NCBI GenBank assembly: GCA_043728315.1
Contig: JAYTMT010000040.1
Coordinates: forward strand, 1 to 26,056
DNA: 26,056 nt
Source: JAAFIP01 sp043728315
GTDB lineage: Bacteria > Pseudomonadota > Gammaproteobacteria > Burkholderiales > Burkholderiaceae_C
Direction of reading: 5' to 3'
Within the stretch, counting starts at the first letter, position 1, and the number at the start of each line of letters is the position of its first letter. The notes below the pieces were generated by a model, which worked only from the letters and a program-made list of their open reading frames with translations, did not search any database and was not told the origin of the DNA. The translations under genes were made by a program, and so were the position numbers. Positions 6,124 to 13,640 of the stretch are shown piece after piece.

Positions 6124-6909
6124 ATGGGTATTGCATTGCAGGGCATCGATGCTGCCATCGTTGACCTAGACGGCACGATGGTGGACACCTTGGGCGATTT
6201 TGAGGTGGCGCTTAACCGCATGTTGGCTGATTGTGCACTGCCCCCAGTGGGTCGCAGCTTCATCGAGCGTGCAGTAGGCAAGGGCAGCGAGCATTTGATT
6301 GCCCAAACACTAGCATTTATAAAAAATACTGGCAATGTCAGCGTCAAAAGGTCATATTGTGCTATTAATAATATAGTAAATGCTACGCCTACGGGAATGC
6401 CTCACACCAAAGCTTCCCATATGGCGCAGAGCACGACTGGCCATGTTTCAGTCGATCCAGTATTCCCCAGCTTAGAGCAGGCGCTTGCCTCCTACCAGTC
6501 GCACTATTTGGCCATCAACGGCCAATTCAGCGCCGTCTACCCCGGCGTGCGCGAAGGTTTGGAGGCGCTGCTCGCACGTGGCCTAAAGCTGGCCTGCCTG
6601 ACCAACAAGCCAATAGCTTTTGCCATGCCTTTACTCCAAGCCAAAGGCTTGAGCGGCTACTTCAGCCACACATATGGCGGCGACGCCTTTGCCCGCAAAA
6701 AACCAGACCCATTGCCATTGCTTGAAACCTGCAAAGCCCTAGGCACGCTGCCCGCGCGCACCCTGATGATCGGCGACAGCAGCAACGACGCGCTGGCCGC
6801 GCGCGCCGCAGGCTGCCCGGTGGTGCTGGTCACCTATGGCTATAACCACGGCGCGCCGATTCGCGCTGTGGATGCCAATGGGTTTGTGGATTCGCTACTC
6901 TCTATTTAG
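6124..6909 (+). CDS. gph: Phosphoglycolate phosphatase (HAD family), with a repeat-derived insertion
   Basis: The enzyme dephosphorylates 2-phosphoglycolate. HAD motifs: DLDGTMVDT (D14 nucleophile, D16), T160-N161-K162, RKKPDPLP (K192/K193) and IGDSSNDALAARAAG (D218, D222). At 261 aa it exceeds the usual 220-230 aa. The excess lies at residues 63-110 of the helical cap domain, between HLIAQTL and the LEQALASYQSHYLAINGQF stretch. The first part (about 65-86) is encoded by a core dispersed repeat read on its opposite strand (6316-6380). HAD motifs are intact, so the protein may still work. It follows rpe. In related genomes trpE commonly follows gph, but here an IS and three other genes separate them. 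Confidence 0.92.
   Translation: MGIALQGIDAAIVDLDGTMVDTLGDFEVALNRMLADCALPPVGRSFIERAVGKGSEHLIAQTLAFIKNTGNVSVKRSYCAINNIVNATPTGMPHTKASHMAQSTTGHVSVDPVFPSLEQALASYQSHYLAINGQFSAVYPGVREGLEALLARGLKLACLTNKPIAFAMPLLQAKGLSGYFSHTYGGDAFARKKPDPLPLLETCKALGTLPARTLMIGDSSNDALAARAAGCPVVLVTYGYNHGAPIRAVDANGFVDSLLSI
6316..6380 (-). repeat. Core dispersed repeat inside gph (antisense orientation)
   Basis: The reverse complement reads TAGCACAATATGACC then TTTTGACGCTGACATTGCC and AGTATTTTTTAT, matching the core. In the gph frame it gives IKNTGNVSVKRSYCAINNIV without a stop, so the element can be read through on either strand. Confidence 0.85.
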
Positions 6910-6954
6910 CCGTTTCACAACACAATTGTTTTAAATCAAATATGTTTTAAAAAT

Positions 6955-7031
6955 GGTTCTTCACGGAATTCACTGTGATTTTTTCCTCAGCCCAGCCCCA
7001 GATCCAACTTCCCGCAATGGAAGAGAATGTG
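6955..7031 (+). repeat. Left terminal inverted repeat of the IS
   Basis: This is the perfect complement of 8243-8319. It precedes the likely transposase start (7064). Confidence 0.95.
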
Positions 7032-7063
7032 GGTTGATCAACAACTACTCGACGAGCTTTCAC

Positions 7064-8287
7064 ATGAAGGACACAGCACTGTATGAGCACTTGCTTGGCA
7101 TTCAAACGCCTTGGTTTGTCAAGTCCGTGGACTTGTCGATGCAAGACCAGCGGGTGACGGTGGAGGTGGCGCTCAAGCCCAAGCAAGTCTGGGCAGATCC
7201 GACCAATGAGCAGGCGCGTGCCCACATCAATGGCTGGACTGTTCGTGAGTGGCGGCATTTGGATACCTGTCAATTTGAGACCATCATCCGAGCGCGCGTG
7301 CCGCAACTCAAATACAGCACCGGCCAGGTCGAGGAGTTGACGGTTCCCTGGGCTGACCGCTACGCTCGGGTCAGTCACCTCATGGAGGCCTTTGTCATTC
7401 GGCTGATGCAAGCTTGCCCCAATATCAGCAAGGTGTGCGGCCTGGTTGGCTTGTCCTGGGATACGGTGAATGCCATCATGGTCAAGGCTGTTGAGCGCGG
7501 TATGGCGCGCCGCGAAGCCGAACCCATCAAGCATGTTGGCATAGACGAAAAGAGCATGGAGCGCGGGCACAGCTATGCCAGCATATTGACCGACATCGAC
7601 GGCTCGCGGGTGCTGGACTTGGTGCCCGGTCGCAAGCTTGAAAGCGCGACTCAATTGCTGAACACACTGACGCCAGAACAACGATCTGGTGTGAAGGCGG
7701 TCGCCATGGACATGTGGCCTGCATTCATGAGCGCAGCCACAAATTGTTTGCCTAACGCAGACATCGTGCATGACCGTTTCCACGTTGCCAAATACCTCAA
7801 CGAGGCGGTGGACAAAGTCAGAAGAAAAGAGCACCGCGAATTGAGTCGCGCTGGCCACTCGCCGTTGACGGGCACCAAATACGACTGGCTCAAAACCTAT
7901 GCAGACGGGCGCAGCAGCGAGGCCGTCTCGTTCAGAGCCATGCATCAACTCAACCTGAGAACCAGTCGGGCGTGGACGATCAAACAAACCTTCAACCAAT
8001 TCTGGTCGTACAGCTATACCGGGCCGGCCGAGAGATGGTTCGACTCGTGGAGCACTCACGCCATGAGGAGCCGCATCGAGCCCATCAAGGTGGTGGTGAA
8101 CATGCTGCGCCGCCACAAGCCAGGTTTGCTGGCCTACAGCAAGCACAAAATCAGCAACGCCTGCGCCGAAGGCTTCAATAGTGCCATCCAACTCATTAAG
8201 GCCAACGCCCGTGGCTTCAAGAACTTTGCCAACTACCGCGCGCACATTCTCTTCCATTGCGGGAAGTTGGATCTGGGGCTGGGCTGA
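7064..8287 (+). CDS. ISL3-family DDE transposase
   Basis: The start at 7064 gives MKDTALYEHLLGIQTPWFVK, the customary start of this family, and 407 aa; the frame is open back to 6953 inside the terminal repeat. A helix-turn-helix-like stretch (CPNISKVCGLVGLSWDTVNAIM) follows the DNA-binding N-terminus. The DDE catalytic triad is visible: HVGIDEKSMERGHSY (D161), AVAMDMWPAF (D216, followed by HDRFHVAKYLNEAVD) and NACAEGFNSAIQLIK (E369), matching the ISL3/DUF204-type (DDE_Tnp_ISL3) pattern. The final 15 codons lie in the right terminal repeat, so the DNA end and the protein C-terminus constrain each other. No frameshift or stop is seen, so it is probably active. Confidence 0.95.
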   Translation: MKDTALYEHLLGIQTPWFVKSVDLSMQDQRVTVEVALKPKQVWADPTNEQARAHINGWTVREWRHLDTCQFETIIRARVPQLKYSTGQVEELTVPWADRYARVSHLMEAFVIRLMQACPNISKVCGLVGLSWDTVNAIMVKAVERGMARREAEPIKHVGIDEKSMERGHSYASILTDIDGSRVLDLVPGRKLESATQLLNTLTPEQRSGVKAVAMDMWPAFMSAATNCLPNADIVHDRFHVAKYLNEAVDKVRRKEHRELSRAGHSPLTGTKYDWLKTYADGRSSEAVSFRAMHQLNLRTSRAWTIKQTFNQFWSYSYTGPAERWFDSWSTHAMRSRIEPIKVVVNMLRRHKPGLLAYSKHKISNACAEGFNSAIQLIKANARGFKNFANYRAHILFHCGKLDLGLG

Positions 8288-8319
8288 GGAAAAAATCACA
8301 GTGAATTCCGTGAAGAACC
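8243..8319 (-). repeat. Right terminal inverted repeat of the IS
   Basis: This is the perfect complement of 6955-7031. It contains the transposase stop codon (8285-8287). Confidence 0.95.
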
Positions 8320-8326
8320 TTAAAAA

Positions 8327-9541
8327 TTATTTGATTTGTAATTCCTCCAGCCGCCTGCGCGCCTCCTCTACGTCTTTGCCGTATTCGGTGAGGTAGCGGC
8401 TGCGTTCTTCGCTGCTCCATTCGGCATCTGAAAAGCGCTCTAGCGCGTAGCTGGCGCTGGTGTGCACCACACCGCTCCAGCGGGAGAGGTTGGCGCGATC
8501 GGGGAATTTGTCGGGGATGAGCAGGAAGCCGTCTATATCGCGCAGGCGCAGGGGGAATGCGGGTTTTTTGTCGCGCACCAGTGCGCCAAAGAGTTGCAGC
8601 TTGAATTCACGCGGGCCCGCGGCTACTTCATCGTTGTATTGCAGCAGGGCAAAGGGCTGGCCATTGGCATCGTCGACCCGCGCGCTGACCACATAGCGGC
8701 CAGCCTGCGCGACCTGCGCCTTGGCATAAAACACCAGTGAGCCCGATTCCATGGCTTCGCGCATACCCGTCCAGACGGCGGGCACTTGCGGGTTGTACAC
8801 CACATCAAACTGCACCGCGCTTTGCTGGCCGCCAGCGCTGATTTGCGCCATTACCTGTATGGTGCCGCCGTAGCTTGCAAAACCCTGTTTGATTGGGAGA
8901 AGGCGTGTGGTGTAGATACCGTCTAGCGCTTTGGCATCTGCCAGCGTACCGTCATCGGTAAACACCATGTCGCTGCGGATAATCGCCACGGCCGTTCCGG
9001 GCGCGGGCACTGACTGCGCCCAAGCTTTGGTGATGCTCAGCGCCAGTGGTTTGCCCGCTTCGTCTACCGCTTGCAGGCTGAACCACGCGCTTTCTTGCCC
9101 ACCCATGAAGACGCGCTCTTGGGTGGTGCGCAGGCGCAAGCCCTTAATAGCTTCGCCTGTGGCGCTATTGCGGGGGATTTTTTCTTCGCCTATTGGCGCA
9201 AACGGCTGTGTTTGGTCGGCATGCTCGGCGATGGGGCGCGACTCATGCGGGTAGCGTGTGGCTTCGCGGTAGCTGGAATACACCTGCTCGGCTCTTTCAT
9301 AGCGCTGCTGCAAGGCGCTGCGCTGGGTTTGGCGCGCTTGGAGGCCCTCTGCGCTATAGGGGCCTGTGCTACTGGTAGCGCTAGCGCCGAGCATATTGCT
9401 CGCTGGGGCTGGCATTGCAGCGCTGGTTAGCGTCGTTTGCTGCGCAGCAGAAGGCTCACTCATTGGCGCTAATAGCCAAGCTATCAAGCCACCCAGAGCC
9501 AGTGTGAGAGATGCTGCAATGGCAATAGTGTGGTTGCGCAT
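8327..9541 (-). CDS. Membrane-anchored envelope protein, choice-of-anchor-X-like
   Basis: The 404-aa protein has an N-terminal hydrophobic segment (residues about 6-26, IAIAASLTLALGGLIAWLL) acting as anchor or signal. An Ala/Ser/Pro-rich linker and a charged, likely helical stretch (RQTQRSALQQRYERAEQVYS, about 70-90) follow. After these comes a long beta-rich extracytoplasmic region containing SDMVFTDDGTLADAKALDGIYTTRL and FKLQLFGALVRDKKPAFPLRLRDIDGFLL, then a charged helical C-terminus. It resembles proteins named choice-of-anchor X domain, but I cannot confirm that. It lies downstream of the secreted protein gene at 9666-10559 on the same strand, separated by a terminator-like hairpin, so they may be separate transcripts with related envelope roles. 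Confidence 0.6.
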   Translation of the reverse strand: MRNHTIAIAASLTLALGGLIAWLLAPMSEPSAAQQTTLTSAAMPAPASNMLGASATSSTGPYSAEGLQARQTQRSALQQRYERAEQVYSSYREATRYPHESRPIAEHADQTQPFAPIGEEKIPRNSATGEAIKGLRLRTTQERVFMGGQESAWFSLQAVDEAGKPLALSITKAWAQSVPAPGTAVAIIRSDMVFTDDGTLADAKALDGIYTTRLLPIKQGFASYGGTIQVMAQISAGGQQSAVQFDVVYNPQVPAVWTGMREAMESGSLVFYAKAQVAQAGRYVVSARVDDANGQPFALLQYNDEVAAGPREFKLQLFGALVRDKKPAFPLRLRDIDGFLLIPDKFPDRANLSRWSGVVHTSASYALERFSDAEWSSEERSRYLTEYGKDVEEARRRLEELQIK

Positions 9542-9586
9542 GGTTGTAATTGTGGGCTATCGGCTGCCCGTAGAGAGTATTTTGGA

Positions 9587-9634
9587 TAAAAAAATGCCAA
9601 GCGGCAGTTAAATGTGCGGCTTGGCCATTTTTTA
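9587..9634. terminator. Intrinsic-type hairpin between the two envelope genes
   Basis: AAAAAATGCCAAGCGGCA (left) pairs with TGCGGCTTGGCCATTTTTT (right) with one bulge and one mismatch, giving a stem flanked by an A-run and a T-run. It lies directly downstream of the 9666-10559 gene on the minus strand and can work in both directions. Confidence 0.65.
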
Positions 9635-9665
9635 TGGGGAGAAGCCGCACGTTGCGGCCTTGGGT

Positions 9666-10559
9666 TTAATTGGCGTTTGTCACCATGTCGGCGCGTACTT
9701 TGCCGACCACGCCACCCCAGTTGCCATTGGTGTAATGGTTCAATGATTGGGCATCGTCACGGAAAGCTACCGTATGAAAGCTCCACTTGGCTTTGCCGCC
9801 TTCATTGGCCGCTGTGCCCAGTGTCAGGTCATTGCAAAACCAATCCGATGGGTTGCAAAAGCCCGCGCCGCCACTGCCCGACACGCCGCCAGCCGAATGG
9901 TAGGCCACTGCTTGGTCGTCTTGGCCGGGCAGGATGGCTGAGTAAGCCGTGCCGCTAGCGCCTGTGTACATGTAAAACCATTTGGAACGGGTTTGGTTAT
10001 GGTCATACATGGCGCGCGCCGTGGTGGTTTTCAGGTCAGATACCAAAGGCTCTGATACCGCCCAGCTGCCCGCATCCGACAGCTCGCTGCCCCCGCCAGC
10101 ACCCGCTGCTACGTCTACCCACTTGATGTTCCAGCCCGTTTGTGTGCCAGTGCCGTTGCCGCTGCAAGTGCCAGCCGCGTTGGGTGTGGCATTCATCTTG
10201 GTGCGGGTGCTGCCGCCAAAGAGCGAGAGGGCGTAGCCAATTTGCAGATTACCCGCGCTGTGCGCCGCCACATAGCACCAGTTAGTGCCTGTGCAATAGC
10301 AGTCTAATGCGTCGCGCACGCGGTAGTTTTGGTCAGAAATACGGTTGTAGCCATCCCAGTTGACTGATTTTTTATTCACGCCCGCAGCAGTGGCCGAAGG
10401 CCCCCAGTAAATGAAGTCTGCATGGTTGCCTGACACTGCGTTGGAATTGCTGCGGCCATTGATCCACAGCGAATAGTTGGTGGCGTACACCGCAAAAGCT
10501 GCGGTGGCCAGCAAGAAAGCTGCGCATGCAGCCATGTGTTTAGAGGAAAATAGCTTCAT
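9666..10559 (-). CDS. Secreted hydrolase-like protein (serine esterase candidate)
   Basis: The start at 10559 gives MKLFSSKHMAACAAFLLATAA, a clear signal peptide with likely cleavage near A23-T27; the mature part starts near NYSLWINGRSNS. At 297 aa it contains WCYVAAHSAGNLQIGYALSL, where A-H-S-A-G (99-103) looks like the nucleophile elbow of an alpha/beta hydrolase (S101). Later GQDDQAVAYHSAGG and SFHTVAFRDD offer possible acid and His residues. Several paired Cys (CYCTGTNWC; FCNPSDWFC) suggest disulfides in a secreted enzyme. Substrate is unknown. A 12-bp perfect palindrome at 10590-10601 lies in its promoter region. Confidence 0.6.
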   Translation of the reverse strand: MKLFSSKHMAACAAFLLATAAFAVYATNYSLWINGRSNSNAVSGNHADFIYWGPSATAAGVNKKSVNWDGYNRISDQNYRVRDALDCYCTGTNWCYVAAHSAGNLQIGYALSLFGGSTRTKMNATPNAAGTCSGNGTGTQTGWNIKWVDVAAGAGGGSELSDAGSWAVSEPLVSDLKTTTARAMYDHNQTRSKWFYMYTGASGTAYSAILPGQDDQAVAYHSAGGVSGSGGAGFCNPSDWFCNDLTLGTAANEGGKAKWSFHTVAFRDDAQSLNHYTNGNWGGVVGKVRADMVTNAN

Positions 10560-10589
10560 TTTGGGTCTCTTTGTTTTTGGGTTAATAAA

Positions 10590-10601
10590 ACGAACGTTCG
10601 T
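10590..10601. promoter_or_regulatory. Perfect 12-bp palindrome, candidate operator
   Basis: ACGAACGTTCGT is perfectly self-complementary and lies 31 bp upstream of the ATG at 10559 (minus strand), in an AT-rich stretch where a promoter is expected. The form is typical of operators bound by dimeric regulators such as the TetR family. No regulator gene is adjacent, so the partner is unknown. Confidence 0.45.
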
Positions 10602-10691
10602 GCTTTTATGCATTGTGCAAAAAAGCAACTGCACGCAACACAGGGAAAACCCTAGCGTGACGCGAATTGCTTGAAGAAACGTGATTTATTT

Positions 10692-11303
10692 TTAATTGAC
10701 GTTGGTATTTGCCGACGTTTGCTGCCCTAACAACGCACCGCGAAAGGCCTCGTCTGCTGGTTTTTGGCCAAACCAAATCTTCATCATGAGGGAGTGGAAC
10801 TCAGGTTCTTTGAAAGCTTCGGCCAGCTGTTTGCCTTTATGGCTCACGATAGTGCCTGTGCCGGGCACATAGTCAATCAAAATCACGTCCCCTTGCTTGA
10901 ACTGCTTGGCATCGGCAAAAATTTGCCCCATGCGAATCACGGAGTTGATAGACTTGGAAAAATCCTCGCGCGAGGCATTGGCCTCCATGCCGCGGGTGAA
11001 CAGCTTGCCAAAATCGTCGCCAGACACGTCGCGCAGTGCCACCAAATGCAGGCGTTTGGGTGCGTTGGTTTTCAGCACATCTTCGCTCTTAGTGGCTTTG
11101 CTGGACATGTACAAAGCACCTGCATACACCTTGAACACCGCACGGTAGCGCACACCGGCACCGTTGAGCTGCAGCTTTTGGCCGCCTAAGCTGATTTCTT
11201 GCTCGAACTTCACCCCTGCTAAGGTGGTTTGCGCTTGGGCCACGGCCACGCACAGCAACAAAGCGCCAGCCAAGCAAGCGGTTAATAGTGGGCGGGTGTG
11301 CAT
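10692..11303 (-). CDS. Secreted chalcone isomerase-like protein
   Basis: The 203-aa protein has a signal peptide (MHTRPLLTACLAGALLLCVA, cleavage near AQA-QT at 24-25). The body resembles the bacterial chalcone isomerase-like family: LNGAGVRYRAVFKVYAGALY, LVALRDVSGDDFGKLFTRGM, then GDVILIDYVPGTGT and ending MMKIWFGQKPADEAFRGALL. In plants this fold isomerises chalcones; the bacterial secreted versions have no firmly established reaction. It is divergent from the trp leader region and convergent with nothing. The gap to the upstream side of the 10559 gene (10560-10691) holds the palindrome above. Confidence 0.82.
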   Translation of the reverse strand: MHTRPLLTACLAGALLLCVAVAQAQTTLAGVKFEQEISLGGQKLQLNGAGVRYRAVFKVYAGALYMSSKATKSEDVLKTNAPKRLHLVALRDVSGDDFGKLFTRGMEANASREDFSKSINSVIRMGQIFADAKQFKQGDVILIDYVPGTGTIVSHKGKQLAEAFKEPEFHSLMMKIWFGQKPADEAFRGALLGQQTSANTNVN

Positions 11304-11411
11304 AGTGTCTGTGTCCTAGTAGTAGTAAAAAAGCACGGTCGTTTTATTTTTTTATTGTCACGTAAGCCGCGAAACTGCGCAACAGGGTTTCTACGCAGGC
11401 GCAAGATTTGG

Positions 11412-11638
11412 TACACTTGGCGCATGTTTATCCACCGCGCACCCACCACCGCAGGCCTGTCTGGCCAAGGAGCTTGGCTGTGGCGTAAGCCAATTAGCTT
11501 GCGTTGATACTGAGCGGCCACGCCGCTCGAGCGCTTTCAACACACTTGAGAGCAATTGGATAAACAGCATGTGCGGCCAAACACAAGCCGCCCGCGCAGC
11601 AAAGCCCACACAGAACGTGGGCTAGAAAGCCCCTCCCC
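11412..11638 (+). promoter_or_regulatory. Candidate trp leader and attenuator region
   Basis: It holds a TACACT box (11412-11417), a 27-codon leader ORF with two Trp codons, and a hairpin directly after those codons (GCGTAAGC 11483-11490 with GCTTGCGT 11497-11504, including two G-T pairs). A GC-rich hairpin follows (GAGCGGC 11512-11518 with GCCGCTC 11522-11528). Just before trpE are two mutually exclusive hairpins sharing GGGCT: AGCCCAC (11603-11609) with GTGGGCT (11617-11623), or GGGCT (11619-11623) with AGCCC (11628-11632). No T-run follows, so any control may act on translation or through another mechanism. Between 11304 and 11411 I see only the divergent promoter space. Confidence 0.5.
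11424..11507 (+). CDS. Candidate trp operon leader peptide (27 aa)
   Basis: The ORF reads MFIHRAPTTAGLSGQGAWLW then RKPISLR and a TGA. It has Trp at codons 18 and 20 in a WLW cluster and lies 131 bp upstream of trpE. A Trp-rich short ORF followed by competing hairpins upstream of trpE is the classical layout for ribosome-mediated attenuation. No Shine-Dalgarno is visible; a TACACT box 6 nt before the ATG suggests a leaderless transcript. The name trpL is not assigned because the terminator hairpin is not evident. Confidence 0.5.
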   Translation: MFIHRAPTTAGLSGQGAWLWRKPISLR

Positions 11639-13138
11639 ATGATCACAGAACTTGAATTCAAAAGCCTCGCAGCCGCAGGCTACAACCGCATTCCGCTGAT
11701 GGCCGAGGCCTTTGCCGATCTTGAAACCCCGCTGTCCTTGTATTTGAAATTGGCTTACGCCAGTGGTCAAGGTCAATACAGCTTTTTGCTGGAATCGGTG
11801 GTGGGCGGCGAGCGCTTTGGGCGTTACAGCTTCATTGGATTGCCCGCTAAAACCTTTGTGCGTGCCACTGGCTTTGGCGATGCCGCTAAAACTGAGGTGG
11901 TCACGGGCGGCGTGGTCACCGAAACGCTGGCTGGCAACCCACTGGACGCGATAGAGGCCTTTCAGTCGCGTTTTAAAGTGGCGGTGCGCCCGGGCATGCC
12001 GCGCTTTTGCGGCGGGCTGGCGGGCTATTTTGGCTACGACACGGTGCGCCATATTGAGAAAAAGCTCGTTGCCAGCTGCCCGCCCGACACGCTGGGCTGC
12101 CCCGACATCATGCTGCTGCTGTGCGAGGAGCTGGCCGTGATTGATAACCTCTCGGGCAAGTTGTATTTGATCGTCTATGCAGACCCGAAAAGCCCAGAGG
12201 CCTATGCCAATGCTAAAAAACGTCTGCGCGAGCTCAAAGAAAAACTGCGCTACAGCGTGGCCGCACCGCAAATTCGCCAAAGCCAAGACTACCCTGTGGA
12301 GCGCGAATTTGCCAAGGCCGATTATTTGGCCGCGGTGGAAAAAGCCAAGGGCATGATCGAGGCGGGCGATTTCATGCAGGTGCAGGTGGGCCAGCGGATT
12401 AAGAAGCGCTTTAGCGAATCGCCACTGTCGCTCTACCGCGCGCTGCGCTCATTGAACCCCAGCCCGTATATGTATTTTTACGACATGGGTGATTTCCATA
12501 TCGTGGGCGCGTCGCCCGAAATTTTGGTGCGCCAAGAGCACACCCCAGAAGGCCAAAAAATCACCATTCGCCCACTCGCAGGCACGCGCCCGCGCGCCGC
12601 CTCGCCCGAGGCCGACAAACGCACCGAGCAAGAGCTGCTGGCCGACCCCAAAGAGCGCGCCGAACACGTCATGCTGATCGACCTGGCCCGCAACGACATT
12701 GGCCGCATAGCCAAAATAGGCAGCGTGAAAGTTACCGAAGCTTTTGCCATAGAGCGCTACAGCCATGTGATGCACATTGTGAGCAATGTGGAAGGCATAT
12801 TGCTAGAGGGCATCACCAATATGGACGTGCTCAAAGCCACCTTTCCAGCGGGCACGCTCACAGGCGCGCCTAAGGTGCACGCCATGGAAATCATCGACCA
12901 ACTCGAACCCAGTAAACGCGGCATCTACGGCGGCGCATGTGGCTACTTAAGCTTTGCAGGCGATATGGATGTGGCAATAGCCATCCGCACTGGCATTGTG
13001 AAAGACGGCACGCTGTATGTGCAAGCAGCAGCAGGCGTGGTGGCCGACAGTGTGCCCGAGTTGGAATGGCAAGAAACCGAAGCCAAAGCCCGCGCCATGC
13101 TGCGGGCGGCTGAGCTGGTCGAGGAGGGTTTGGAATGA
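11639..13138 (+). CDS. trpE: Anthranilate synthase component I
   Basis: TrpE converts chorismate and glutamine-derived ammonia (from TrpG) to anthranilate, the first step of tryptophan synthesis. N-terminal feedback-site region: SFLLESVVGGERFGRYSFIG. Catalytic domain: KADYLAAVEKAKGMIEAGDF, MQVQVGQR, PLAGTRPRAASPEADKRTEQ, HVMLIDLARNDIGRIAKIGS, ATFPAGTLTGAPKVHAMEII and GIYGGACGYLSFAGDMDVAI. At 499 aa it has normal length. Its stop overlaps the next ORF by ATGA (13135-13138), so the inserted GxxExxY gene is translationally coupled. TrpG follows 97 bp after that gene. Confidence 0.97.
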   Translation: MITELEFKSLAAAGYNRIPLMAEAFADLETPLSLYLKLAYASGQGQYSFLLESVVGGERFGRYSFIGLPAKTFVRATGFGDAAKTEVVTGGVVTETLAGNPLDAIEAFQSRFKVAVRPGMPRFCGGLAGYFGYDTVRHIEKKLVASCPPDTLGCPDIMLLLCEELAVIDNLSGKLYLIVYADPKSPEAYANAKKRLRELKEKLRYSVAAPQIRQSQDYPVEREFAKADYLAAVEKAKGMIEAGDFMQVQVGQRIKKRFSESPLSLYRALRSLNPSPYMYFYDMGDFHIVGASPEILVRQEHTPEGQKITIRPLAGTRPRAASPEADKRTEQELLADPKERAEHVMLIDLARNDIGRIAKIGSVKVTEAFAIERYSHVMHIVSNVEGILLEGITNMDVLKATFPAGTLTGAPKVHAMEIIDQLEPSKRGIYGGACGYLSFAGDMDVAIAIRTGIVKDGTLYVQAAAGVVADSVPELEWQETEAKARAMLRAAELVEEGLE

Positions 13139-13584
13139 ATACGAATACCGAACTTCCGGCCGCGAAGGACGCGAAAGATACGCTAAAGACGCAAAAGGGG
13201 AACCAAAATTTTGATGACGATTTTTCGCATGACATCATTGGCGCGGCCGTGGAGGTGCAGCGGGTGTTGGGTGTTGGTCTGTTAGAGAGCGCCTACGCTG
13301 CAGCGATGGCGATTGAACTCAAGGAGCGTGAGCTATTCTTTGAGCGCGAAGTGCCTATTTCTGCCAGCTACAAAGGCTACCAATTGGGCACTGTGTATAA
13401 GGCCGATTTTGTAGTGGAAGAGTCAGTGATCGTAGAACTCAAAGCGGTAGATATATTGGCGGACATTCACCGCGCACAGTTGCTTTCCTATTTGCGATTG
13501 TCAGGACTTAAGCTGGGTTTATTGATCAACTTCAATGCATTTCCAGTGGTCAAAGGCATACACAGACTGGTCAACAAGCTATGA
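13135..13584 (+). CDS. GxxExxY protein (PD-(D/E)XK nuclease-like) inserted between trpE and trpG
   Basis: The name-giving motif is seen in VLGVGLLESAYAAAMAIEL (G-L-L-E-S-A-Y). A D-x(n)-E-x-K core follows in YKADFVVEESVIVELKAVD, as in PD-(D/E)XK nucleases, then LSYLRLSGLKLGLLINFN. The 149-aa length fits the family, whose function is not established. The N-terminus (PAAKDAKDTLKTQKGNQ) is the translation of a CGCGAAGG-type repeat, so the start region is repeat-derived. Inverted copies of that repeat (13158-13198 and 13600-13640) flank the gene like the ends of a cassette. Its position between trpE and trpG and the ATGA overlap show it was spliced into the operon without breaking either gene. Confidence 0.85.
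   Translation: MNTNTELPAAKDAKDTLKTQKGNQNFDDDFSHDIIGAAVEVQRVLGVGLLESAYAAAMAIELKERELFFEREVPISASYKGYQLGTVYKADFVVEESVIVELKAVDILADIHRAQLLSYLRLSGLKLGLLINFNAFPVVKGIHRLVNKL
13158..13198 (+). repeat. CGCGAAGG-type spacer repeat, left arm of the GxxExxY cassette
   Basis: It begins GGCCGCGAAGGACGCGAAAG and matches the complement of 13600-13640 at 32 of 41 positions. It is translated as the N-terminus of the GxxExxY protein. Confidence 0.75.
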
Positions 13585-13599
13585 CATCCATTTGGTATT

Positions 13600-13640
13600 C
13601 CTTTCGCGTTCTTCGCGTCACCTTAGCGTTCTTCGCGGCC
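13600..13640 (-). repeat. CGCGAAGG-type spacer repeat, right arm of the GxxExxY cassette
   Basis: On the minus strand it begins GGCCGCGAAGAACGCTAAGG, inverted relative to 13158-13198. It fills the spacer between the GxxExxY stop and the trpG Shine-Dalgarno (GGAGA, 13671-13675). Confidence 0.75.

Larger units (their letters stand above)
6955..8319 (+). mobile_element. ISL3-family insertion sequence, complete
   Basis: The element is 1365 bp. Its ends (6955-7031 and 8243-8319) are perfect inverted repeats of 77 bp starting GGTTCTTCACGGAATTCACT. It is flanked by an 8-bp direct duplication TTAAAAAT (6947-6954 and 8320-8327), the duplication size known for ISL3. One transposase gene fills it. Perfect ends and duplication point to a recent insertion. 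Known ISL3 ends are usually much shorter (roughly 15-40 bp), so 77 bp is notable. The insertion broke no CDS; the last base of the right duplication is the first base of the complement of the stop codon of the 8327 gene. Confidence 0.95.
6933..8337. other. AT-rich palindrome split by the insertion sequence
   Basis: AAATCAAATA (6933-6942) and TATTTGATTT (8328-8337) are perfect complements brought together if the IS and one target copy are removed, giving a 10-bp stem around TGTTTTAAAAAT. It sits between the convergent gph and the 8327-9541 gene and may have been a shared terminator hairpin. The IS landed in its loop. Confidence 0.7.

Noticed and set aside
6947..8299. Long open frame antisense to the transposase (450 codons)
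   Set aside because: It is the mirror of the IS coding strand; the sense frame has the complete DDE triad and family start. Perfect terminal repeats also keep the antisense frame open at both ends.
9140..9180. Further core repeat in the choice-of-anchor-X-like gene
   Set aside because: Only TTAATAGC and GGCGCTATT resemble the core; the diagnostic GACGCTGACATT is absent.
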